Part shown: one piece after another, positions 22,759-30,687 of the stretch | How positions within the stretch are numbered: position 1 is the stretch's first letter | Layout of the letters: the number at the start of each line of letters is the position of its first letter | Assembly: GCA_946624325.1 (NCBI GenBank) | Contig: CAMOSC010000008.1 | Span: 1-33,188 of the forward strand | From: an uncultured Clostridia bacterium | GTDB taxonomy: Bacteria > Bacillota > Clostridia > Lachnospirales > Lachnospiraceae | Length of the DNA stretch: 33,188 nt | Reading direction: 5' to 3' | Translations under genes and position numbers: made by a program | The notes under the pieces: generated by a model | What the model was told of the DNA's origin: nothing | What the model saw: only the letters and a program-made list of their open reading frames with translations | The model's database searches: none

Positions 22759-23804
22759 CAGGCCGCTTCCATCATCACGAAGAAAGCCTGTCCTTCCGGA
22801 GCCACGCCCGGACGGTCAAAGGTCGGCATACCGCAGACGGGCTGCAGGAAACCGAAGGAATCCACATGGGCTTCCACAGCCAGACGAAGCCTGTCAGCTG
22901 TCTGCAGATATGGATTATCGGGAAGCCAGCCGCTTTTGATGCCGCGGTAGATGGTATAGGCGGTCATCTGGGAGAGGTTGTATTCCGCAAAGGAGGTATT
23001 GTCATCCAGGGCGTTGCGGAAGCTGCCGTCGGGCAGACAAAGCGGGAGGACATGATCCAGCAGCGAACGGTTGAGGCGGATCAGTTCCTCCCGCTCTTTT
23101 TGCATTTCTGCCGGAAGCATGTCAATGACCCGGGCTATGCCGGCCATGGTCCAGCCGTTGCCCACGCCCCAGAGGGAGGCGTCGCGGAAGAAAAGCTTAC
23201 CCGAAACGGCTTCGGGGTTCTCTGCGGCGGCATCAAAGCCTTCCGCACCCGGAGCCGGCATGCGGGATAAAGCGGCTGCATCTGCCTCGTCCGAAGCCTC
23301 TTCTGCATCCTTGAAGCGGCAGATATGGCGCATCAGCCCGGTTTCCGGATCCCGAAGCGCGCCGATATAGCATCTGATATGATTCAGGGCTTCCTCGTAT
23401 TTCCCTGCCGCGGCCAGAAAAGGCGGCATCATGTAGGGGGAATCGGACCAGTATTCGGCCTCGTGCATCAGATGATAGACAGCCCCGGCGCCGCTCCTCG
23501 GCGCGCGTTCAAGCGCCCAGGACAGGAGCCTGTCCAGTGCATCGGTGTAAAAGGGGTCGCCGGTACGCTTTGCCAGCACGGCAATTCCTTCACCGCAGCT
23601 GCAGGCATCCACTGCGCTGCCGTCATGACCCGCCTGTGCGGGCCGTCCGTCTGCCCCGGTACGCAGGATAGCGGCACGCACCGTCTGTTCCAGCAGCTCA
23701 TTCTCTCCGGCCTCCAGGCAGGCCTGGATCAGGCAGCCCTGTTCCCAGGAGAAGCGCTGGAGGGCCAAAAGGGCAAATAAGGCTTTTCTGCTCAGTTCAT
23801 TCAT
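22743..23804 (-). CDS. GH88/GH105-type unsaturated uronyl hydrolase
   Basis: This 353-residue protein shows the (alpha/alpha)6-barrel pattern of YteR/YesR and GH88 enzymes: the N-terminal LLALQRFSWEQGC, HDGSAVDACSCGEGIAVL, the active-site-like YWSDSPYMMPPFLAAAG with Asp121, FRDASLWGVGNGWTMAGI and the tail AFFVMMEAACHRIL. Family members hydrate the 4,5-unsaturated uronic acid left at oligosaccharide ends by pectin or rhamnogalacturonan lyases, releasing the neighbouring sugar, often rhamnose. No signal peptide. Residues about 165-203 form an acidic Ala-rich insert. The start overlaps the upstream methyltransferase gene by 8 bp, with GGAAGGG upstream, so the two are co-translated. With the GH78 rhamnosidase and RhaS-like importer it supports a rhamnogalacturonan-type substrate. 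Confidence 0.82.
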   Translation of the reverse strand: MNELSRKALFALLALQRFSWEQGCLIQACLEAGENELLEQTVRAAILRTGADGRPAQAGHDGSAVDACSCGEGIAVLAKRTGDPFYTDALDRLLSWALERAPRSGAGAVYHLMHEAEYWSDSPYMMPPFLAAAGKYEEALNHIRCYIGALRDPETGLMRHICRFKDAEEASDEADAAALSRMPAPGAEGFDAAAENPEAVSGKLFFRDASLWGVGNGWTMAGIARVIDMLPAEMQKEREELIRLNRSLLDHVLPLCLPDGSFRNALDDNTSFAEYNLSQMTAYTIYRGIKSGWLPDNPYLQTADRLRLAVEAHVDSFGFLQPVCGMPTFDRPGVAPEGQAFFVMMEAACHRIL

Positions 23805-24489
23805 ATTTTTCCCTTCCTTTGCTTTTTGCGTCAGTTTTTTCAGTGCTTCCCTGATTCCCGAAGGAATAAATCATAATTCGCTCCTGCCTGCTGCCGTCCG
23901 GAAACAGGTCCGTACAGGACAGCTCTTTGAAAAAGCTGAATTCGGGCATGTCGGCCATGCAGGAGAGAAAGCCCTGTGCCGGAAAATAGAGAAACAGAAA
24001 TCCGCTCCTGGATTGCTCGCGCAGCGATTTGCAGATGCGCAGCAGTACCCGCCTGAAAACCGCTTCCGGGAAGGGATTGAAGAAGAAAAAGCAGTCAGCC
24101 GCGTCCGGATTGTATTCCTCCGCCTCCATGCAGGTAAAGCAGACCTGGCCTTCCACGGGAACTCTGCCCTTGAAATGCCTGCCGCCGGATATCCAGCTTT
24201 CCACATTCGCTTCCGCCTTTTTCACCATCCAGGGATCAAAATCCACGCCCAAAGCCCGGCATCCGGTGACGGCCGCCAGGAAGATGGCTGCGCGTCCCTT
24301 GCCGCTGCCGTAATCCAGAACGGTGTTTTCTCTTGTGATCAGTTTTTCCTTTGCAAGCCTCTCCAGGCAGACGTAAGGCGTGGGCTCGTAGGCATGATGG
24401 GATTCATCGGCCTTCAGGGCATCCCTGCCGCCGGTGGAAATGTTCAGACGGGCATCCCAGGCCCGCTCCAGCTGCTGCACTTTTGTCAT
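23797..24489 (-). CDS. Class I SAM-dependent methyltransferase
   Basis: This 230-residue protein has the SAM-binding motif I VLDYGSGKGRAAIFLA (residues 57-72), the acidic motif II end ALGVDFDPWMVKKA and a motif IV-like DCFFFFNPFPE. The Rossmann-like core with a later KSLREQSRSGFLFLYF strand fits a small-molecule or rRNA methyltransferase of unknown target. Cytoplasmic. AAAGGAT lies 6 bp before the ATG. It is the first gene of a two-gene operon with the GH88-type hydrolase, whose start it overlaps; a functional link is not obvious. The upstream region is the tandem repeat array at 24525-24760, and no clear promoter was found. Confidence 0.82.
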   Translation of the reverse strand: MTKVQQLERAWDARLNISTGGRDALKADESHHAYEPTPYVCLERLAKEKLITRENTVLDYGSGKGRAAIFLAAVTGCRALGVDFDPWMVKKAEANVESWISGGRHFKGRVPVEGQVCFTCMEAEEYNPDAADCFFFFNPFPEAVFRRVLLRICKSLREQSRSGFLFLYFPAQGFLSCMADMPEFSFFKELSCTDLFPDGSRQERIMIYSFGNQGSTEKTDAKSKGREKYE

Positions 24490-24524
24490 AGGTTATCCTT
24501 TGGGGGTGGCTTTCTATTCTGAAA

Positions 24525-24760
24525 ACGGCCCGCCTTTGCGCGGGACGTATGGTATTCACGTCACCGGTGTTTTGATCGGTGGCAATACCCTTTGCTGCGG
24601 GGCATGCGGGTTACTCCGGAGGACGGCCCGCTTCTGGCGGGACGTATGGTGTCCACGCCCGGTGTTTTAAACGGCGGTGATGCCCCTTGCTGCGGGGCAT
24701 GCGGGTTACTTCAGAGACGGTCCGCCTCTGGCGGGGTATATGGTATCCCTGACTGACACA
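24525..24760. repeat. Structured tandem repeat, about 2.4 copies of a 94-98 bp unit
   Basis: Units begin at 24525 (98 bp), 24623 (94 bp) and 24717 (partial), each opening with ACGGyCCGC. Every copy carries a hairpin of the form CCCGC-n5/6-GCGGG, and the first two carry a second near TGCCCCttgctgCGGGGCA followed by GCATGCGGGTTAC. The differences between copies leave the stems largely intact, which suggests RNA or cruciform structure. It fills the gap between the end of the sensor kinase gene and the methyltransferase start. No protein-coding frame is convincing there. Confidence 0.85.
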
Positions 24761-24784
24761 GGCAGATGAACAAAAAGCGGGGAC

Positions 24785-26230
24785 TCAGAGAATCACAGTA
24801 ATCGTCAGCGACTTTCCGTCCGTGCTCTCCGCCGTGATTTTCCCCTTGTGGCGTTCGACTACCGCATGGGCGATGGAAAGGCCGATCCCATAGCCTCCGG
24901 TTTTGGAGCTCCGGGAGGCGTCTGTCCGGTAAAAGCGCTCAAACAGCCTGTTCTGCTTTCCTTTGGTCACGTTGTCGGCGGGGTTTGAGATGATGAACTG
25001 GACACCGCGCCCTTTCCGCGTGAGCGAGAGTGTGATGGCGTGGTCCGGCAGACAGTATTTTACGGCGTTGTCGAGCAGGATCGCAAGCAGCTGCCTGATG
25101 GATTTCTCCTCGCCGGAGTAGAGGATTCCGGGCTCTATGGAGGCGTTGATTTCCTTTCCGGAAGAGGCCGCCACCGCGGTGAAATCCTGCACGCATTCGT
25201 CCACCGCATCCGAGAGCGAAAACTCCGTGCGCTGCAGCGTTTTCGGATCTTCTTCCATTTTCGAGAGTGCGATCAGCTCCGTGGTGAGGGAGGAAAGGCG
25301 CTTTACCTGCCGCCTGGTGCTCTGGGTCCATTCATCCTCCCCGTGCAGCATTTCCATAACCTCGGTATTGGCGTCTATCACGGAAAGCGGCGTGCGAAGC
25401 TCATGGCCGGCATCGGTGATGAACTGCTTCTGCCTGGTGTAACTGTCTGCCACCGGGCGCATGATAATGCGGGAGAGGAGGATGGTCAGAAGCAGAAAAG
25501 CGGCCATCCCGCCGAGGCCGACCAGGATGCTGATCAGGATGACGGAGCGGAAGGAGGACAGGTCCTGCCTGCAGTCGAGGAAGAGGATCATAAAGCCATC
25601 GTCTGTATCCGTTCGTTTATAACGATAGGAGGACAGGAAGCCCTTTTCCTTACCCGACGAGAATACCTTTACCGCGTATTCCTGCGCATCCGCTTCTTCG
25701 ATTGCAGCGATATTTCCGATATCAGCAGACTGAATTTCGCCGCTTTCATCGAGCAGGACAGTAAAAAAACGCGTGGTATAGGGCGTTTCCTCGTTGATTT
25801 CCAGGGAGCGTAGAAAGCCGCGGCCGTTTTTCTGCCTGAAATGCTCTGCGTCGAAGGCGGGTACGCCGGGAGAGCGTCCGCTCAAAGGCTGTCCTGAGAT
25901 ATAGGGGGCAGTTTCCCCTTCGGGAAGAATCTCCGGAAGCGGGGGCGGACCGTCACCGTCCCAATCCTCGGCGGCTGGCCCCATGCCGCCCTCTGCCAGG
26001 GCTTCCCCTGACGGCTGCTGCAGGAAGCCGGACATTGCGGGATCGCTTCCAAACGGTCCCCCATCCGGGAATTTCCCTCCGTTTTCAGCCAGGAAAGAGA
26101 GCATTTCGTCCGCCTGCCGGACGGTGGTGACATAATTGATTGCGGAGAGGGAGGCGAGAATAATACTCAAAACGATAAATATCGACAGAATAGCCGAGAG
26201 AATAAACTTGTTCCGTACACGGCGGATCAT
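24785..26230 (-). CDS. Sensor histidine kinase (HisKA type)
   Basis: This 481-residue kinase has membrane segments at about 9-34 and 230-257 and, between them, an extracytoplasmic region of about 195 residues. That region includes a Gly/Pro/Asp-rich stretch (AEDWDGDGPPPLPEILPEGE), probably a disordered spacer. The HisKA domain has His276 in DAGHELRTPLSV. The HATPase has the N-box LLAILLDNAVKYC and the G2 box GGYGIGLSIAHAVVERHKG; the usual DxGxG box is weakened to IISNPADNVTKG. Signal unknown. It overlaps the upstream regulator gene by 4 bp (ATGA), so the pair is translated together. The nearby ABC exporter or glycosidases are possible targets, but nothing in the sequence proves it. Confidence 0.92.
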   Translation of the reverse strand: MIRRVRNKFILSAILSIFIVLSIILASLSAINYVTTVRQADEMLSFLAENGGKFPDGGPFGSDPAMSGFLQQPSGEALAEGGMGPAAEDWDGDGPPPLPEILPEGETAPYISGQPLSGRSPGVPAFDAEHFRQKNGRGFLRSLEINEETPYTTRFFTVLLDESGEIQSADIGNIAAIEEADAQEYAVKVFSSGKEKGFLSSYRYKRTDTDDGFMILFLDCRQDLSSFRSVILISILVGLGGMAAFLLLTILLSRIIMRPVADSYTRQKQFITDAGHELRTPLSVIDANTEVMEMLHGEDEWTQSTRRQVKRLSSLTTELIALSKMEEDPKTLQRTEFSLSDAVDECVQDFTAVAASSGKEINASIEPGILYSGEEKSIRQLLAILLDNAVKYCLPDHAITLSLTRKGRGVQFIISNPADNVTKGKQNRLFERFYRTDASRSSKTGGYGIGLSIAHAVVERHKGKITAESTDGKSLTITVIL

Positions 26231-26925
26231 TTGGCTTCCTCCATGACATAGCCCATTCCGCGGGCGGCCCGAATGCGCACGTTGGCCGAGAGCGAGCCCA
26301 GCTTTTTGCGAAGTGTGGAAATGTAAACCCAGACAACGCTGATTTCCGTATCACTGTCATAACCCCAGACCTTTTCAAACAGGGTATCCGCAGAGATGAG
26401 GCGGTTGGCGTTGGCCAGAAAGAGTTCCATCATCTGAAACTCCTTGTTTGCCAGGCGGCAGCTGCCGGAAGCGGTGGACAATTCCCCGGAGGAGAGGTTC
26501 AGGGTCAGATTTCCGAGTGTCAGGCGTTCCCTGGCGGAATCATCTTCCGCCGGGGCGGAGGGCTGTGCGGGTGTGCGCAGCAGAGCGCGCAGTCTTGCCA
26601 GAAGCTCTTTCATATCAAAGGGCTTGGTGAGATAATCGTTGGCACCGCTGTCCAGACCTAAAACCCGGTCGTCAATTTCAGCCTTTGCGGTCAGCATGAT
26701 GACGGGTGTGGCATCATCCCGCTCCCGGAAATGCTTCAGCACCTGTATGCCGTCCGCGCCGGGCATCATGATATCAAGGATCACGATATCATAATGATTT
26801 GCATCCAGGTGCTTAATCGCGGTAAGCCCGTCATAGACGGGATCCACCACATAGCCGTTATGTTTGAGAATCGCGCTGATTGCGCGGGAAAGATCCTGTT
26901 CATCTTCTGCGAGAAGCAGGCGCAT
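26227..26925 (-). CDS. OmpR/PhoB-family response regulator
   Basis: This 232-residue regulator has a receiver domain (residues 1-120) with the acidic pair Glu7/Asp8, phospho-acceptor Asp51 in VILDIMMPGADG and the LTKPFD lysine. A C-terminal winged-helix domain (about 135-230) contains LANKEFQMMELFLANANRLI and VWVYISTLRKKLG. It would bind DNA as a dimer after phosphorylation by the kinase encoded next. ATG 26925 is chosen because AGGAGG lies 7 bp upstream and the receiver starts there; an upstream in-frame extension to 27039 has no such signal. First gene of the two-component operon. Confidence 0.93.
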   Translation of the reverse strand: MRLLLAEDEQDLSRAISAILKHNGYVVDPVYDGLTAIKHLDANHYDIVILDIMMPGADGIQVLKHFRERDDATPVIMLTAKAEIDDRVLGLDSGANDYLTKPFDMKELLARLRALLRTPAQPSAPAEDDSARERLTLGNLTLNLSSGELSTASGSCRLANKEFQMMELFLANANRLISADTLFEKVWGYDSDTEISVVWVYISTLRKKLGSLSANVRIRAARGMGYVMEEAK

Positions 26926-27343
26926 GGCAAGCCTCCTTTGTAGGAATGCGGGTCCGGTCCGTCGCGGATTTTTCTGTGCAGGAACCCTGCATACATATTC
27001 ACGCATGGGTGTGCGGCTGTGCTCGCACAAAAACCGCACAGCGGGGCCGGGCAGAAGGCGTCATCCGCCTCCTGCCTGATTTTCCGGGATTCGGCGACGG
27101 ATGGCAGCAATATACTACAACAGCATACCATATTCTGAATGCGGAGACAAGAGAAGGATTGTCCGCTTCCGAGACGTTTTCCGAGAACGGCATCTCAGAA
27201 AGCGGAGTGTGAACGCTGCGCGGCAGAACGTGCCGGAAGCGGTATGGTTTCTGCTTTCTGTCCGGCAGCTGTGAAATACAGATTGTACGGTTCTTTTGAA
27301 GAGTATCCCATCAGCCCTGTACTGAGGCGCGTGCCACTGCCGC
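26926..27343. other. Gene-free region upstream of the OmpR-type regulator
   Basis: Beyond the candidate minus-strand promoter at 27122-27150 and the regulator's leader of about 190 nt, I see no supported gene, repeat or RNA here. Short frames are present on both strands but none has a ribosome binding site with a recognisable product. Confidence 0.5.
27122..27150 (-). promoter_or_regulatory. Candidate promoter of the OmpR-kinase operon
   Basis: On the minus strand TTGTCT (27150-27145), a 17-bp spacer and TATGCT (27127-27122) make a moderate sigma-A match. No other candidate in the region is as well spaced. Confidence 0.45.
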
Positions 27344-27715
27344 TCAGAGAAGCCCGGCGATCTTTTTTGCCAGCGCCATGATGGTCAGCATGGGCGGATT
27401 GCCCATTGAGCGGGGCAGTATCGTCGCATCCGCGACGTACAGGTTGTCCGGCAGGGAAGGATGATGGAGCGAAGCTTTCTCATTCTGCGTAAGCGGCAGC
27501 ATGCCGCCGGGATGGCCAGCGTTGCGTGTGCCCAGGTCCTTTGTCTTTTCCACCAGCATATTGGGAAGCAGCAGGCGGATCATGCGTTCATCCATAAACA
27601 GGCCGGTGCGGCGCAGGGCGGCCAGCCTGTTGATGGACAGACATCCGGTGACGGACAGCCGGCGGAATGGGCAGACATCTGGTAGCAGACATCCTGCTGA
27701 ACAGACCGCGGCATA
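27344..27715 (-). pseudogene. 3' remnant of a GMC-family oxidoreductase
   Basis: The C-terminal 80 or so residues match the end of GMC (glucose-methanol-choline) flavoprotein oxidoreductases: TRNAGHPGGMLPL, then LPDNLYVADATILPRSMGNPPMLTIMALAKKI, the signature FAD-binding C-terminus with the catalytic-site region. A complete GMC enzyme has about 500 or more residues, so the FAD-binding Rossmann part is missing. The frame is open upstream to the stop codon of the neighbouring membrane protein gene (27716-27718) and is in the same frame as that gene. An ATG at 27595 lacks a ribosome binding site. This looks like the leftover of a deletion whose breakpoint lies near the neighbour's stop codon. 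Confidence 0.8.
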
Positions 27716-29005
27716 TCAGGGCTGTTTTGGGGCTTCCACCCGCAGGCTGTCCTCCAGCCGGTTGCCGAGGTCATCCTCCAGGCAGAAGTGCCATTCCGCA
27801 TAAAGCGGCCTTCCGGGGAGCAGGTACCGGACATGACCTTCCGACGTGTCATCCCAGGTGCATTCCCGGAGGCTGCCGTCTTCATCTTCAAAAGTCACGC
27901 GAATCTCGCTGCTGATAATTCTGCAGTCCCCGCCGCGCTCTGACTGAGCCTGCGTCGGATTTTCCGCATCGTACAGATACCACATAACCTTATAGGGGCT
28001 TTCCGTACAGATACCGAACTGAAGCGCAGCTGTTGTCGCCTCATCACCGAGCACTGCCCGGTATTCCGCTGAAACCCATGGGTTTGGTTCTGCACCGATA
28101 GCTTCGGCAATTTTACCGGCCAGAGGATCACAGCCGCACAGAAACTGTCCGGAATAATAGTATCCGGTATCGATCATCGGATACGGGGAAGGGGATGGTC
28201 TGTAATACCAGGTTTTGCACGCCGCCCTGTTATAATGGATATACCTGTTTGCGGGGACCAGGTTTGGGTCAGCCAGCTCCGGGACGCCGTTCTCTGCGAG
28301 GTAAAGGCAGCAGTCCTCCGGGAGTTCCTGCAGATAACAGGTTCCGGAAACCTCGCCATAGCGTCTGTTATCAATGTCGACCCGGATCTGTGCGTCCTCC
28401 GTTCCGGTGCTGATTTCTTCTAACAGCTTCAGGATCTTTTCTTCCGTTTCGGCAGGGTTATCCAGAAGGCGGAGCCTGACGGAGCAGAAACCCGCATCGC
28501 CCTCCATGACCTCCGCCTGCGCAGCGGACTCCCCCAGGGAGAGGTCAAAAAACTGCGACGGATAAAAACAGACGGAGCATTCTTCATTCTGGGCGAATCT
28601 GGCCGCGGTCTCGCCCGTGAACGGGAATAATTCTTTTTCCCGCAATTTGATCAGCACTTCTTCCTGCGAAACGCCCCAGTAAATATTTTCGAATGGCGAT
28701 TTAAGCCATGCCCGGATATCCCGGATAATCTCTTCATTCCGAGCCGCATCCGCATCATCGACCGGCCGGGAGACCAGTGTGGCGGCGCTTTGGTCCCTGT
28801 GAAGGCTTTCCCGGATAACTGCCGTTGACGGAAGGACTATAGCGGCGGCGCATAAGACAGCTGCCGCGCTGCGCCAGAGCACGGTGCGTATGGACAGGCC
28901 TGTTTTTTTCTTCGGCCTTCGTTCCGTCAGCATATCCTGTACCAGCAGGCCGTCAATTCCGTTAAATAATTCCAGCTGTTCCGTCTGAATCTCTCTGCGT
29001 TTCAT
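27716..29005 (-). CDS. Single-pass membrane protein of unknown family, possible anti-sigma factor
   Basis: This 429-residue protein has a charged cytoplasmic N-terminus of about 40 residues, one membrane segment at about 41-64 (TVLWRSAAAVLCAAAIVLP) and an extracytoplasmic part of about 365 residues with several cysteines (CSVCFYP, CGCDP, CTESP, CRIISS) that could form disulfides. I recognise no catalytic motif. Its first 44 bases overlap the 3' end of the sigma factor gene, so they are translated together. This layout and topology match sigma/anti-sigma pairs in which a membrane protein holds the sigma factor until an outside signal arrives, but the N-terminus shows no recognised anti-sigma motif. 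It ends immediately in front of the GMC remnant, in the same frame. Confidence 0.7.
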   Translation of the reverse strand: MKRREIQTEQLELFNGIDGLLVQDMLTERRPKKKTGLSIRTVLWRSAAAVLCAAAIVLPSTAVIRESLHRDQSAATLVSRPVDDADAARNEEIIRDIRAWLKSPFENIYWGVSQEEVLIKLREKELFPFTGETAARFAQNEECSVCFYPSQFFDLSLGESAAQAEVMEGDAGFCSVRLRLLDNPAETEEKILKLLEEISTGTEDAQIRVDIDNRRYGEVSGTCYLQELPEDCCLYLAENGVPELADPNLVPANRYIHYNRAACKTWYYRPSPSPYPMIDTGYYYSGQFLCGCDPLAGKIAEAIGAEPNPWVSAEYRAVLGDEATTAALQFGICTESPYKVMWYLYDAENPTQAQSERGGDCRIISSEIRVTFEDEDGSLRECTWDDTSEGHVRYLLPGRPLYAEWHFCLEDDLGNRLEDSLRVEAPKQP

Positions 29006-29552
29006 CCTGTCTGTTCCTCTCTTTCAGATATTTGGCCAGTTTCCTGCGCATCCTGAACAGGATGCCCTTTACACGGTTGGGACTGCAGTTATAGAAGGAA
29101 GCAATGTCCCGTATACTCTCCATCTTCCAGTACCTGCGCAGAAGCATATTGCGTTCTTCGCGCGGCTGTTCCCTGAGAAAATCGCTGATGTAACCGGAGA
29201 TCAGGTCAGGCGGCCCCGGAATTGAGCGGGGATCCGGTATACAGTCCGCCAGCTCTTTAGTCAGCTCAACGAGAACCGCGTGCCGCTTCAGGCTGTTTTT
29301 CATTTTCAGCCGGTTGAAGGCCAGATTCCGGCAGACCGTCATCAGCCAGGCCTCCAGGTGCTGCGGCTGCAAATCCGGGATGTGGATCCACGCTTTCATG
29401 TACACGTCATTGCGGTTTTCTTCGGCATCCTCTGCGGAACCGAGAATCCTGATGCCGAGTTTCAGAAGCGGCATGCCGTATTTTCTGTCGGTTTCGACCA
29501 GAGCGGATTCGTCCCTTTCCCTGAAGAGACGAAGGATTTCCGGATCATTCAT
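28962..29552 (-). CDS. ECF-like RNA polymerase sigma factor
   Basis: This 196-residue protein has a sigma-70 region 2 (about residues 8-75: YGMPLLKLGIRILGSAEDAEENRNDVYMKAW, with AWLMTVCRNLAFNRLK) and region 4 (about 128-180: MLLRRYWKMESIRDIASFYNCSPNRVKGILFRMRRKLAKYL), a helix-turn-helix for the -35 element. There is no region 1 or 3, as in ECF factors. ATG 29552 is chosen because region 2 begins there and GAGG lies 7 bp upstream; the frame continues 91 codons further without a start signal. A candidate ECF-type promoter (29711-29735) lies in its leader, suggesting self-activation. It overlaps the downstream membrane protein gene by 44 bp. Confidence 0.88.
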   Translation of the reverse strand: MNDPEILRLFRERDESALVETDRKYGMPLLKLGIRILGSAEDAEENRNDVYMKAWIHIPDLQPQHLEAWLMTVCRNLAFNRLKMKNSLKRHAVLVELTKELADCIPDPRSIPGPPDLISGYISDFLREQPREERNMLLRRYWKMESIRDIASFYNCSPNRVKGILFRMRRKLAKYLKERNRQDETQRDSDGTAGII

Positions 29553-29710
29553 AGGGAACCTCGCATATTTCGGATCTTTGGGTACTGTTAGGGCAAGCGG
29601 TATATTTCCCTGGAAAATTCGCCTGCCTGCATCCGTTGTGGTATGCCCGGCAGGGGCTTTGTCCTGATGTTTATTCACGGCAATGGGGAAACACTTCCTC
29701 TGTCTGTTAT

Positions 29711-29735
29711 GACAGCTTCTGAATGAAAAAAGTTC
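29711..29735 (-). promoter_or_regulatory. Candidate ECF-type promoter of the sigma operon
   Basis: On the minus strand GAACTT (29735-29730), a 16-bp spacer and GTC (29713-29711) match the usual GGAAC-N16/17-GTC layout recognised by ECF sigma factors. The nearby TTTTTT tract also resembles ECF promoters. Autoregulation is inferred. Confidence 0.5.
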
Positions 29736-29766
29736 GTCTGAATACATAAAACAACAGAGCGGTAAA

Positions 29767-29811
29767 AAGCCTCCCCTTTGCGGCAGAGCTTTGCCGGTAA
29801 AGAAGAGGCTT
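29767..29811 (-). terminator. Terminator of the MFS-HAD operon
   Basis: Arms AAGCCTC and GAGGCTT enclose a second small stem (CGGCA/TGCCG). On the minus strand the outer stem is followed by TTTTTACC, giving a short U-run for termination after the HAD gene. Confidence 0.75.
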
Positions 29812-29885
29812 ACGTCTGCGGGCAATGAGCACCTGCAGGCCAGAGAGGAACTATAAACAACGATTCAATCAGCGCTGCCCGGTCT

Positions 29886-30683
29886 TCATCCCTTCCATGC
29901 CGCAAGCAGCTCCCGCACAGAGGGGAAGATATAATCCGCATGGTAGGGGGAGGCCGCCTCTTCTTCGCGTGTGGCTTCCCCGGTGAGCACCAATGCGGTT
30001 TCCACGCCCGCGTTGACGCCGCAAAGGATATCCGTGTACATGCGGTCTCCCACAACCAGGGTTTCATCTTTCGTATAATGATTGAGGGAGAGCGCCATCT
30101 CCACCATGCCCGGCTCAGGCTTGCCGATAAAGACGGGATCACGCTTTACGGCGTGGCCGATCATCTGGCACATGGAGCCGCAGTCCGGTATAAAGCCGAA
30201 CTCCGTGGGGCAGACGAGGTCCGGATTGGTGGCGAGATAATCCACCTGCCGCGTGGAAAGGATTCGGCAGACATCAACCAGCTTCTGATAGGTCAGCTCG
30301 CCGTCGTAAGCGACCAGAACGCAGTCAACACAAGGGTCGCCGCAATCCGTCGTCACCCGGATGCCGTTTGCCGAGAGCTCCTTTCGGAAGGATTCCGTTC
30401 CCATCACATAGACGAGCCGGCCGGCGTGGTGCTGCTGCAAATAACGCAGCGTGGCGGTTGTGGCGGTGACAAAGCTGCTCTCATCGGTTTCGATTCCCCA
30501 GCGATCGCGGAAGGAGCGGATATAATCGCGGTTGCTCTTCGTGGAATTATTCGTGATGAAAACAGACTTCCCGCCGCAGGCGCTGATTGCCTGCAGCAGA
30601 TCCATTGTCCCGTCAATCAGGTTCGGTCCCTGGGCGATGGTACCGTCAATATCAAAAAGAAACAGTTTTTTGTCGGAAAGCAT
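29886..30683 (-). CDS. HAD-superfamily phosphatase, NagD type
   Basis: This 265-residue enzyme has HAD motif I FLFDIDGTIAQ (Asp11 nucleophile, Asp13), motif II FITNNSTKS, motif III lysine in FIGKPEPGM and motif IV LVVGDRMYTDI. The C2-type cap between motifs II and III places it with NagD and 4-nitrophenylphosphatase-like enzymes that dephosphorylate sugar phosphates or nucleotides. Cytoplasmic. ATG 30683 is used: AAAGGAG lies about 10 bp upstream, inside the 3' end of the MFS gene, giving translational coupling; the frame continues upstream to a TTG at 30746 without a better signal. Second gene of the MFS-HAD operon, which suggests that the imported compound is dephosphorylated or its phosphate ester recycled (inference). 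Confidence 0.9.
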   Translation of the reverse strand: MLSDKKLFLFDIDGTIAQGPNLIDGTMDLLQAISACGGKSVFITNNSTKSNRDYIRSFRDRWGIETDESSFVTATTATLRYLQQHHAGRLVYVMGTESFRKELSANGIRVTTDCGDPCVDCVLVAYDGELTYQKLVDVCRILSTRQVDYLATNPDLVCPTEFGFIPDCGSMCQMIGHAVKRDPVFIGKPEPGMVEMALSLNHYTKDETLVVGDRMYTDILCGVNAGVETALVLTGEATREEEAASPYHADYIFPSVRELLAAWKG

Positions 30684-30687
30684 ATGG

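Larger units (their letters stand above)
29553..29885. other. Intergenic region holding terminator and sigma promoter
   Basis: This 333-bp gap contains the MFS-HAD operon terminator (29767-29811), the candidate ECF promoter (29711-29735) and the sigma factor leader of about 150 nt. No gene is supported in it. Confidence 0.6.

Noticed and set aside
24525..24760. CRISPR array or small coding gene in the repeat region
   Set aside because: Only about 2.4 copies with no spacers, and the 78-codon plus-strand frame (24434-24670) has no start signal and simply follows the repeats.
26926..27039. Upstream extension of the OmpR-type regulator
   Set aside because: The receiver domain begins at 26925 behind AGGAGG; the 38 extra residues have no domain match.
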